Below, one piece after another: positions 1 through 7,060 of a DNA stretch of 64,000 nucleotides. This DNA comes from Arthrobacter sp. CDRTa11 (GTDB taxonomy: Bacteria; Actinomycetota; Actinomycetes; Actinomycetales; Micrococcaceae). A model generated the notes under the pieces. The model was given only the letters and a program-made list of their open reading frames with translations. It had not been told where the DNA came from and searched no databases. A program made the translations under genes and the position numbers. Each line of letters starts with the position of its first letter. Position 1 is the stretch's first letter. The stretch is taken from assembly GCF_026427775.1 (NCBI RefSeq), contig NZ_CP044532.1, positions 2,294,001-2,358,000 of the forward strand. The letters are read 5' to 3'.

Positions 1-352
1 TGCGCATGCCGTCCCTGGCATTGGCTATGACCACACGCGCTGCACCGGGAACACAGACAGGTTCCCACATCGGGACTGGCTGTCCATTGACGGTGACATC
101 GGCCGGTGCCCCGGTCACCGAGATCAGCACGGGGCTTTTGGCAACGAATGCAAACCGGCCACCCATGACTTCCACGCATGTAGCGGAACGTTGGTTTCCC
201 ACCAAGATGTTGGCCACGGAGGCAGAATGCTGGTCGGCGGCCCCGCCGCATGGCACGCCCATGAACTCGGAATGCTCCCGTCCCAGGTCCTGATATGTGG
301 ATAGCCAGCCGTGTTCGGAAACTTTCAGCGCAACGTCCTGTTCAACCCGCAC
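1..352 (-). CDS. pxpC: 5-oxoprolinase subunit C / biotin-dependent carboxyltransferase-type protein (partial)
   Basis: This is the N-terminal ~117 residues of a PxpC (AHS2, KipA-like) protein; the rest lies beyond the left edge. Reading leftward from a GTG at 352, an early HGWLSTYQDLGR stretch is visible, and QDLGR near the N-terminus is typical of the family, followed by GGAADQHSASVANILVGN. The GTG overlaps the end of pxpB by 11 bases and has an AGGAAGG ribosome-binding site 11-17 bases upstream, so the two are translationally linked. With PxpA and PxpB, PxpC forms the ATP-dependent cytosolic enzyme that opens 5-oxoproline to glutamate. The family assignment is firm; the substrate is inferred and may differ because the PxpA partner here is divergent. 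Confidence 0.88.
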   Translation of the reverse strand, partial: MRVEQDVALKVSEHGWLSTYQDLGREHSEFMGVPCGGAADQHSASVANILVGNQRSATCVEVMGGRFAFVAKSPVLISVTGAPADVTVNGQPVPMWEPVCVPGAARVVIANARDGMR

Positions 353-1145
353 TTTGGGAGGTTCCTTCCTGGTCCTGTGTGTCCTCATTCGCCGGGTCCG
401 GCGTGCCCACGGGCCGGAGGAACCGGCCTGTGAGGCGTGCCCATTCGCTGTGCGGCACAACCTTGAATCGCACGCTGTCTCCGGGCTTATAGGAGGTGGC
501 TGGGTCTTCGCGTATGTCGCAAATTGTCAGCGGTGTCCGCCCTATGACTTTCCAGCCTGTGGGGCCGGGGAACGGCTGGATGATCGCGCTGGTCCCAGCC
601 ACCATCACTGAGCCGCTGTCAACGTTCGTTCGTGGCTCCCTGCATCGGCTCACCTGCCCCGGGAATCGGACAGTTCCCATCATGGGGGCCATCGCCGAGG
701 CGAGAAGGTTGATCGAGAGCTCCGATGCCTCGAGCCTGGCCAACACCTCGTCCTGGCTGATGCCCAGTTCATCGGCGACGTCCGGAAGATCCGGGGCGAA
801 CTCCTCCGTGACGACCATCGGGATAACAAACTGGTTCCCCGCGTGTATTTCGACGCGCCCATCCAGCCCACGCCCAGCCGCCGCCAGCCGAATGGTTTGC
901 GCCAGCTGTTCGTGGCTTACCTGTAGGCAGTCGAATTCGACCAGCAGTGAATCAATCCCCGCGACGACGTCGACCAATCCATGGGGACGGACGTCGAGCA
1001 AGATTTCGCGAAGCCTGCGGCTGCCGGCCTGCCGTTCATCCGTGCTGACGCCTGCGAGGCTGATCATCAAAGCCGAATCCCCAAAGGGAACGGCCCTGAT
1101 CTCAGGTAAGGAAGGCAGCTCGTGTGGCGGGGGATGCGTACTCAT
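342..1145 (-). CDS. pxpB: 5-oxoprolinase subunit B (KipI / AHS1 family)
   Basis: The 267-residue protein matches PxpB/KipI: an opening IRAVPFGDSALMISL, a central ASAMAPMMGTVRFPG segment (equivalent to the family's GFAPGFAYL region), and the C-terminal PFPGPTGWKVIGRTPLTICDIREDPATSYKPGDSVRFKV stretch, here split across several short matches. That C-terminal PGGW.IIGRTP-like block is the family hallmark. The start has an AAGGA site about 6 bases upstream. It lies between pxpA (55-base gap) and pxpC (overlap) in one leftward operon. In the known complex PxpB and PxpC carry the ATP-dependent step and PxpA completes lactam opening. The first 15 residues are variable. The GFAYL-like motif is altered, in line with a subfamily that may act on another lactam or amide. 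Confidence 0.9.
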   Translation of the reverse strand: MSTHPPPHELPSLPEIRAVPFGDSALMISLAGVSTDERQAGSRRLREILLDVRPHGLVDVVAGIDSLLVEFDCLQVSHEQLAQTIRLAAAGRGLDGRVEIHAGNQFVIPMVVTEEFAPDLPDVADELGISQDEVLARLEASELSINLLASAMAPMMGTVRFPGQVSRCREPRTNVDSGSVMVAGTSAIIQPFPGPTGWKVIGRTPLTICDIREDPATSYKPGDSVRFKVVPHSEWARLTGRFLRPVGTPDPANEDTQDQEGTSQSAG

Positions 1146-1200
1146 GGGGTCCTTGGCTCTCGTGGATTTTCAGGCGCCTGCCGTCGGGGCAGGAAGGGAA

Positions 1201-2004
1201 TCAGACAGCGGCCAGCCGGGCCTTTTCTGCCAGAACCTCCTGGAGACCCGTCGCATTGATTCCGGCCCGGTCCAGGGCTGCTCGGAGCGCTGTGCCGTTT
1301 TCCAGGACCTGCGGATGATCACCGTGAAGCAGGACGACGTCGGCGTCGTGCCCCAGCGGGACGACTTTGCCTGTGACGGCCTTTACTGTGCCCTCGGTGA
1401 CAACCTGGACGACGCGGCGACCGATCTCTTCAGGATCGTGCAGCAACGCTCCCTCGGTGTTGCGGGAGACGGGCATGCCGTCCTCGCCGTAGCCGCGGTC
1501 AGCCAGGAATACGTAGCCAACCTGGAGCCCGCGTTTACGTGATTCCTCGGCGAGCAGGCCCTGCTGGCAAATCACGATGTACGAGGGGTCATAGGCCTTG
1601 ATGGCGTCAGTGATGGCGCGTGCGTGTTTGGCGTCTGTCTGGGCGATGCTGCCCATCCGGCCGTGGGGTGCCACGTGGCTGATCTTTCCGCCGTGAATGC
1701 GGGCAAACCCGTCCAATGCTCCGATCTGGTAGAGCACGTCAGTGCGGATTTCTTCCTCGCTGGCCTCGATGAGCCGTCGGCCGAAGCCCACCAGATCCGG
1801 GTATCCGGGGTGGGCCCCCAGCTCAATGCCGCGTTCGACGCACGACTTGACTGTGGCATCCATAACGCGGGGGTCCCCGGCGTGGAAGCCGCAGGCGATG
1901 TTGGAGGCGGTGACCAGCCCGAGCAGGGCCTCGTCATCACCGATGGTGTAGTTTCCGTAGCTTTCGCCGAGGTCCGCGACGACGGCGACTGAGTTGATGC
2001 TCAA
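1201..2004 (-). CDS. pxpA: Divergent LamB/YcsF family protein (PxpA-like)
   Basis: The 267-residue protein aligns with PxpA end to end: ADLGESYG at the start, ASNIACGFHAGDPRVM, ELGAHPGYPD, a YQIGAL segment, FLADRGYGEDG and VLLHGDHP at the end. Two normally constant sites differ. The residue before ADLGE is Val instead of the usual Asn, and the family's KPHG(A/M)LYN loop reads APHGRMGS, losing Lys, Tyr and Asn. These residues lie around the putative active site in the family, so this is a distinct branch and not plain 5-oxoprolinase. It is first of the three pxp genes and follows an MHS transporter in the same orientation. A GGGAG ribosome site lies upstream of the ATG. Family confidence is high, substrate confidence low. 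Confidence 0.85.
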   Translation of the reverse strand: MSINSVAVVADLGESYGNYTIGDDEALLGLVTASNIACGFHAGDPRVMDATVKSCVERGIELGAHPGYPDLVGFGRRLIEASEEEIRTDVLYQIGALDGFARIHGGKISHVAPHGRMGSIAQTDAKHARAITDAIKAYDPSYIVICQQGLLAEESRKRGLQVGYVFLADRGYGEDGMPVSRNTEGALLHDPEEIGRRVVQVVTEGTVKAVTGKVVPLGHDADVVLLHGDHPQVLENGTALRAALDRAGINATGLQEVLAEKARLAAV

Positions 2005-2079
2005 GGTTGACTCCCAATGGTTCTGATTGTTGTGCCTTCTATGATCCAGAGTCGGCGGCAGGCCCCCGTCGCTGGTTTA

Positions 2080-3429
2080 TTAGTGGGTTTGAAGCGGCTG
2101 GCCCTTTGTTTCCTTGAGGAAATAGATGGAAACCAAAGTGATCATGGCTGTGCTGATGGCAGCGTAGGCCGGAACCATGCTGTTGCCGGTGGCCTTGATG
2201 ATTTCGGTCATGACCAGGGGAGCGCTGCCGCCAAAGATGATGGTGCTGATGCTGAAACCGATGCTGTAAGCGCTGTAGCGGACGGTGGTCGGGAACATTT
2301 CCGTGAGTACCGTGTGCACCACTGCTGCGTGGCCTGAGAATGCAATGGCCATGACCACGGTGGCGATGCAGGCAAGCAGCATATTGCCTGTGGTGATCAT
2401 CGCGAACATCGGGTAGGAGACCGCCGCCATGAGTACGGCGGACAAGATGAGCACGGGCTTGCGCCCGATGCGATCGGAAAGCCGTGCCATCAGCGGAATG
2501 GAGATGATGATCGCCACGAGGCTGAAAGCGGTGACAGTAAGGGCTTGGAGCATGCTGAAGTTGTTGCCGCTGCCGAGCTGGGTTTTCAGGTACGTGGGCA
2601 TGTAGGCGAACAGCAGGTAGTAGCCGGGCCCGTTCACGGCCGGAAGGAAGATTGTCAGTGCGATGGCCTTCAAGTGGCGCTTTGAGGTGAAGACGGCACG
2701 CAGCGGGTTGGGCTCCACCGCGTTTCGCTCGCGCAGCGCCGCAAAGTGCGGAGTATCTTCCATCTTGGATCGGATGTAGTAGCCCACGTAGCCCAGCGGA
2801 ACAGCAAAGAGGAATGGGATGCGCCAGGCCCAGGATTCCATCGTGGCGTCGCCCAGGGTGGTGATGAGCATGGCGGAGAAGCCGCTGCCGAACAGCAGGG
2901 CGCAGAACGAGCCGACCGCGATGAAGCTCATGGAGTAGTTGCGGTGTTTGTTGTGCGCGTATTCGCCCACGAACGCCATGGCGCCGGCAACTTCGCCGCC
3001 GGCCGAGAAGCCCTGCAGGATGCGGAGCAGGATCAGCAGCGCCGGTGCCGCCCAGCCAATGACGGATGAGGAAGGGATGAGTCCGATACAGGCGGTCGCG
3101 GCGGAGATCAGCAGAAGAAGCATGGCCAGCAGGTTCTTGCGTCCGAGCTTGTCGCCCAGATAGCCGCAGATGACACTTCCGAAGGGGCGTGCAAGGAAGC
3201 TGACGAGGAAGCCCACGTTGGTGAGCAGCAGGGATCCGAGATCCTTGGAGCCCATGATGTTGATGGCGAGATACGTGGTCAGAAGCCCGTAAATGCCGTA
3301 GTCGTACCACTCCACGAAGGAGCCCATGGTGCCGGCGATTGTCGCCTTGCGCACCATCTTGCCGTCGGCAGTGACGACTTTTACTTGAGCGGTGTTCAGG
3401 TCCACTGATTCCGTCAATGTTTTGGCCAT
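2080..3429 (-). CDS. MHS-family (metabolite:H+ symporter) MFS transporter
   Basis: A 449-residue 12-TM major facilitator. Diagnostic features are EWYDYGIYG in the first membrane segment, the loop 2-3 motif GYLGDKLGRKNLL, RILQGFSAGGEVAGAMAFVGEY in segments 4-5, and a second DRIGRK loop in the C-terminal half. These are typical of the MHS group (ShiA, KgtP, ProP relatives), which imports organic acids, betaines or aromatic acids with protons. The N-terminal ~35 residues are a soluble extension. It lies between the RraA-like gene (48-base gap) and pxpA (75-base gap) in the leftward operon, so it probably imports the acid or lactam handled by the pxp enzymes. A long overlapping open frame on the same strand is a shadow. 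Confidence 0.92.
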   Translation of the reverse strand: MAKTLTESVDLNTAQVKVVTADGKMVRKATIAGTMGSFVEWYDYGIYGLLTTYLAINIMGSKDLGSLLLTNVGFLVSFLARPFGSVICGYLGDKLGRKNLLAMLLLLISAATACIGLIPSSSVIGWAAPALLILLRILQGFSAGGEVAGAMAFVGEYAHNKHRNYSMSFIAVGSFCALLFGSGFSAMLITTLGDATMESWAWRIPFLFAVPLGYVGYYIRSKMEDTPHFAALRERNAVEPNPLRAVFTSKRHLKAIALTIFLPAVNGPGYYLLFAYMPTYLKTQLGSGNNFSMLQALTVTAFSLVAIIISIPLMARLSDRIGRKPVLILSAVLMAAVSYPMFAMITTGNMLLACIATVVMAIAFSGHAAVVHTVLTEMFPTTVRYSAYSIGFSISTIIFGGSAPLVMTEIIKATGNSMVPAYAAISTAMITLVSIYFLKETKGQPLQTH

Positions 3430-3477
3430 TGGAAGTTCTTTCAGTTTAGGGGCCCGCTGCGGAATTACGCAGGGGGA

Positions 3478-4110
3478 TTAGGTGTACTCGCGGGTGATCT
3501 CTGCGGTCATCTCGGCTTCGTGGACAGCGACGGCCTTGACGAGTTCCAGGATTTCCGCGGCCCGGGCCTGGGGAATGATGACGATGCCGTCGTCGTCTGC
3601 TGCAACAATGTCTCCTGCTGAGCAGACGATGCCACCGATGGCCACCGGTTCACCGATGACGCCGGGGCCGTTCTTGAAGGGGCCTGCCGGAGTGGTGCCG
3701 CGGGCGAACACGGGAAATTTGATCTCGGTGATGGTTGCGCGGTCACGAATGTAACCGTCGATGACGGCGCCGGTCGCACCTGCGGCTTCGAACCGCTGGG
3801 AGAGCTGCTCGCCGACGAGCGCACGGTGCTGATGTCCGAAGCCGTTGATAACAATGACGTCCCCGGGCTCAATGTAGTTCAGGGCCTCGATGACCGCGGC
3901 GTTGTCTCCTGCCGCGCCCAGGACTGTGAGCGCGGAGCCGACGCAGTGCGCTCCCGCCCAGACCGGGTTGATGTTGCCGTCAACGAGCCCGAGTCGTTCC
4001 ATGGCATCGCCGATATTGGCCACGGGAAACTTCTCGAAGGCCTGAACGAGTTCACGCGGCGGACGCGTCCAGGTCGCCTTTCGGACGGTGAGGTCGAGTG
4101 TTGTTGCCAT
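3478..4110 (-). CDS. RraA / HMG-aldolase family protein
   Basis: A 210-residue member of the RraA-like (formerly 'dimethylmenaquinone methyltransferase') superfamily, which includes 4-hydroxy-4-methyl-2-oxoglutarate aldolases, oxaloacetate decarboxylases and non-enzymatic RNase E inhibitors. Visible motifs: ANIGDAMERLG, GSALTVLG, EPGDVIVINGFG, GEQLSQRF and AVIDGYIRDR, the last holding the Asp-Gly-x-x-Arg-Asp metal/substrate motif that marks catalytically competent members. The ATG at 4110 is chosen over an in-frame ATG at 4164 because an AAGGTGG site sits 5-6 bases upstream. It heads the leftward operon with the MHS transporter and pxp genes, so an aldolase or decarboxylase role on a 2-oxo or hydroxy acid in that pathway is likely. 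No RNase E role is supported by context. Confidence 0.85.
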   Translation of the reverse strand: MATTLDLTVRKATWTRPPRELVQAFEKFPVANIGDAMERLGLVDGNINPVWAGAHCVGSALTVLGAAGDNAAVIEALNYIEPGDVIVINGFGHQHRALVGEQLSQRFEAAGATGAVIDGYIRDRATITEIKFPVFARGTTPAGPFKNGPGVIGEPVAIGGIVCSAGDIVAADDDGIVIIPQARAAEILELVKAVAVHEAEMTAEITREYT

Positions 4111-4172
4111 TTGTTCCACCTTTGGTTGGTCGGGGATACCTGCCGGCAAGCCCTGAGACGTCAATCACATAT

Positions 4173-4186
4173 GAGAAAAGTTTCGC
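4173..4186. promoter_or_regulatory. Operator-like near-palindrome (GAGAA-N4-TTCGC), rraA side
   Basis: Imperfect inverted repeat, 9 of 10 arm bases matching the GAGAA-N4-TTCTC pattern found at 4299-4312. It lies 62 bases upstream of the rraA-like start codon in the divergent control region. Inferred binding site for a shared but unidentified regulator. Confidence 0.4.
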
Positions 4187-4277
4187 GTTTTTTTGCCCAA
4201 GAGTCAACCCCGGACCTGCATTCCCCTGTAAAACCTTCACGGGGCCGACTTCTGGTGAGATAAATCACGAACAGGCG

Positions 4278-4306
4278 TTGACTTGCATCACAGAATAAGA
4301 GAAAAT
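4278..4306 (+). promoter_or_regulatory. Candidate promoter of the oligopeptide ABC operon
   Basis: TTGACT at 4278-4283 and GAAAAT at 4301-4306 are 17 bases apart, a reasonable sigma-70-type arrangement about 110 bases upstream of the binding-protein gene. The -10 match is weak. The palindrome at 4299-4312 covers the -10, as expected for a repressor operator. Confidence 0.4.
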
Positions 4307-4312
4307 CTTCTC
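4299..4312. promoter_or_regulatory. Perfect palindrome GAGAA-AATC-TTCTC (operator candidate)
   Basis: Perfect 5-bp arms around a 4-base centre in the 305-base divergent region between the RraA-like operon and the ABC operon. The same pattern recurs at 4173-4186 (one mismatch) and in front of gluconokinase at 16372-16385. It overlaps the candidate -10 of the rightward promoter. Confidence 0.5.
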
Positions 4313-4415
4313 ATTCGCGAATACTCTCGCAAATAACCGATTTCGTAGATCCACGCTCCAGTGGCTCATTTCCAGAGCTGCGGGGCCCGATCCCGAACTG
4401 ACCAGGAGATCACCG

Positions 4416-6002
4416 ATGCAAGGACGATCCACCTTCTTGGGGGCGGCGGCAGCTGCCACTGCCCTCACACTGCTCCTGACCGGCTGCACCACGGGCACAG
4501 GAACCACTGGCTCAGGGACCGGCGGAACCGCTGGCCCTTCCACGGACACCATCCGCACCGCGCTGAACTCAGATCCCACAACGTTTAACGCCGCCAAGGC
4601 CAATGCCAAGGACGACTATGAGGTGGCCCGTTTCCTCTTCGACACTGTGGTCCGCCGTGACGGGGACGGCAAGTTCATCGGGGGACTGGCCACCGACTGG
4701 ACGTCCACGGCAACAGAAGCCTCACTGACCATCCGCAAGGATGCGACCTGCGCTGATGGAACCGTCATCACCCCCACCATCGTGGCCAAGTCCCTGACCT
4801 ACTTCGCCGATCCGGCAACCAAGAACAACTTCGCCAAGCTCGTCTTCGGCCCCGGCCAGCCGACGATCACCGCAGACGACGCCGCAGGCAAGGTTTCGGT
4901 CAAACTGGCCCAGCCCTGGTCCGAACTTATCGGCGGACTGACCCTGGCCCAGACCGGCATCATCTGCCCCGCCGGGCTCGCCGATCTCGAGGGCCTGGCC
5001 AAGGGATCCGTGCAGGGAGCCTTCTCGGGCCCCTACACGTTGACAAAAGCTGGCCATGGTGTCAGCTACGACATGACCCTGCGCGAGGACTACAAGGCCT
5101 GGCCGAAGTGGTCCAAAGAGCTCGAAGGAACACCGGCCAAGACCGTGCGGTTCTTCCCCGGCGTGAACAAGACCACCGTGGCTAACCAGCTTCTTACCGG
5201 CGAAATGGACATCTCGGACATTGCTCCTGCTGACACCGCCCGCTTTGAAGGGAACAAGGACTACACCGTCACGTCCGTGCCTTTCGCCGGAATCTTCCTG
5301 CTCTTCAACCAGCGCCCCGGCAGCCCCTTCACCGACCCCGCCCTGCGCAAGGCAGTGGCGCAACTGATGAACCAGCAGGCCTTTAACGCCGCCGCCTACG
5401 CCAACAAGGGAATCCCCTACACCTCGATTGTCGCTCCGACCGTGCCGTGTGCACTGGAGGACAACTCACACTTCACCAAGGAAGACGCAGAGGCCGCAAA
5501 AGCTGTACTTGCGGGCAAGACCTTCAAGATGGTTGGCACCACCAGTATCGGCCCGAACGGCGCAGGAAGCACCTACGTCCAGGAGGCGCTACGCGCGGCC
5601 GGAGCCACCGTCAACCTCAATCTCGTGGACAACGGAACCTGGGCCACCATGACCCAGACCAAGCCTGAGACGTGGGATCTCACCATCCAGGGCGACGCGA
5701 ACTTCGTCGGTACCGTCGCAGCGTCCCTGACCCGGATCGCAGGCGTACCCACCGAGAAGGGCGGCCGTAACATCGGCGGCGGCGAAAACGCGGACATCCT
5801 GGCTGAAATCGCCACCGCGCAGTCGGCCACCGACGAGGGCAAACGGTGCGAGGCCTACGAAAGGGCGCAGATCAGCATCCTGGAAGACAACGACATTGTT
5901 CCCTTCGTCGGCGAACCCCAGATCGTTGCACAGCGCGCAGGCTTCTCCATCCAGGCGCCCTCAGGCATCGTGGACTACGCCACCATGCGGATCACCAAGT
6001 AA
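4416..6002 (+). CDS. Oligopeptide/dipeptide ABC transporter substrate-binding lipoprotein (family 5)
   Basis: A 528-residue extracellular solute-binding protein. The signal peptide ends in lipobox LLTGC with the lipidated Cys at residue 24, followed by a Thr/Gly-rich linker. The mature part begins with the family-5 style TIRTALNSDPTTFNAAKAN and includes DPALRKAVAQLMNQQAFN, the conserved 'partial fold' of DppA/OppA-type proteins. It is anchored to the outer face of the membrane and hands its ligand to the permeases encoded next. It heads a rightward operon (12-base gap to the permease) divergent from the RraA/MHS/pxp operon. Given those neighbours the ligand may be a lactam-containing peptide or opine-like compound; this is inference, and other family-5 ligands (nickel, sugars) are not excluded. 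Confidence 0.92.
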   Translation: MQGRSTFLGAAAAATALTLLLTGCTTGTGTTGSGTGGTAGPSTDTIRTALNSDPTTFNAAKANAKDDYEVARFLFDTVVRRDGDGKFIGGLATDWTSTATEASLTIRKDATCADGTVITPTIVAKSLTYFADPATKNNFAKLVFGPGQPTITADDAAGKVSVKLAQPWSELIGGLTLAQTGIICPAGLADLEGLAKGSVQGAFSGPYTLTKAGHGVSYDMTLREDYKAWPKWSKELEGTPAKTVRFFPGVNKTTVANQLLTGEMDISDIAPADTARFEGNKDYTVTSVPFAGIFLLFNQRPGSPFTDPALRKAVAQLMNQQAFNAAAYANKGIPYTSIVAPTVPCALEDNSHFTKEDAEAAKAVLAGKTFKMVGTTSIGPNGAGSTYVQEALRAAGATVNLNLVDNGTWATMTQTKPETWDLTIQGDANFVGTVAASLTRIAGVPTEKGGRNIGGGENADILAEIATAQSATDEGKRCEAYERAQISILEDNDIVPFVGEPQIVAQRAGFSIQAPSGIVDYATMRITK

Positions 6003-6013
6003 GGCCAAGGACC

Positions 6014-7060
6014 ATGACTGAACCGACCATGCTGAACAGGGAAACCGCCTTGTTCAGCAACCCCCCGGGGGCTCCGAAGAGCCCTCGGGGCGGGCTCCGC
6101 AACCTCTCCCCCTGGGCCAGCTACGGCCTGCGCCGCGCAGGCGGAGTACTGCTGTCCGTCGCCCTGCTCGTGGTGGTTACCTTCTTCATGGTCCCGCTCC
6201 TCCCCGGCGACCCCGCCGTAGCAGTGGCCGGCGCCGACGCCACCACCGAGCAGATCGAGGCCATCAGGGAGAGCCTGGGGCTGAACCAGCCCCTGCACCT
6301 GCAGTTCATTCAGTACGTCGGGAACCTGTTTACAGGCAATCTTGGCGAATCCTTCGCCTACAGCACATCAGTTTCCTCGATCATCGCGACCAAGCTGCCC
6401 TTCACCGCGGAACTCGCCCTACTGGGCATCATCGTGACCCTGCTGGTTTCCATTCCGGCAGGAATGGTGGTGGGTATCCTGACCCGCGGTGGACGCCGCA
6501 AGTGGCTGGACGTGTCCTTCGGGATGCTGACCGGATTCTTTCAGGCGGTGCCGCAATACGTTATGGCCACGCTACTGGTGGTGCTCTTCGCGATCATCCT
6601 CAAGGTCCTGCCGGCCGCCGGTGCAGCAACCCTCAGTTCCCTGATCCTTCCCGTCCTTGGCCTCTCGATTGCACCGATCTGCTCGATCGCGCGCGTGGTC
6701 CGCCGTGAAACCTCTACTGTCCTGGAGCAGGACTATCTGCGGACCGCCCGCGGTTGGCGCCTGCCGCCTTTGAGGCTCTACGCCCGCCATGCCCTGCCCA
6801 ACCTGATGACGACGACCCTGACCCTCGCCGGGCTGATCCTGGCCGGCATGCTCGGCGGCGCCATCATTATCGAAAACGTCTTCAACTGGCCCGGACTCGG
6901 CAAGGAAATCGTCACGGCCATTATCAACAAGGACTACCCCGTGATTCAGGGCATCATCCTGGTCCTCGGGTTCCTTGCCATCATCCTCAACCTGCTGGTC
7001 GACGTCATCCTTGGCATTATCGATCCGCGCACCCTCGGAGGAGGAAAGTCCAATGGCTGA
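6014..7060 (+). CDS. Oligopeptide ABC transporter permease (DppB type)
   Basis: A 348-residue inner permease. After a ~45-residue hydrophilic N-terminus come six membrane segments. The family features MVPLLPGDPAV, the LHLQFIQYVGNLFTGNLGESF region and the cytoplasmic coupling helix EQDYLRTARGWRLPPLRLYARHALPN are all visible, and it ends with FNWPGLGKEIVTAIINKDYPVIQG, the usual DppB tail. The ATG at 6014 is preferred over an upstream in-frame ATG at 5846, which lies inside the binding-protein gene; AAGG sits about 7 bases upstream. The stop overlaps the start of the next gene within ATGGCTGA, so the two permeases are coupled. Confidence 0.92.
   Translation: MTEPTMLNRETALFSNPPGAPKSPRGGLRNLSPWASYGLRRAGGVLLSVALLVVVTFFMVPLLPGDPAVAVAGADATTEQIEAIRESLGLNQPLHLQFIQYVGNLFTGNLGESFAYSTSVSSIIATKLPFTAELALLGIIVTLLVSIPAGMVVGILTRGGRRKWLDVSFGMLTGFFQAVPQYVMATLLVVLFAIILKVLPAAGAATLSSLILPVLGLSIAPICSIARVVRRETSTVLEQDYLRTARGWRLPPLRLYARHALPNLMTTTLTLAGLILAGMLGGAIIIENVFNWPGLGKEIVTAIINKDYPVIQGIILVLGFLAIILNLLVDVILGIIDPRTLGGGKSNG

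Noticed and set aside
2039..3310. A 423-codon leftward open frame over the MHS transporter gene
   Set aside because: It is a frame-shifted shadow of the 449-residue transporter, with His/Arg-rich low-complexity translation and no motifs.
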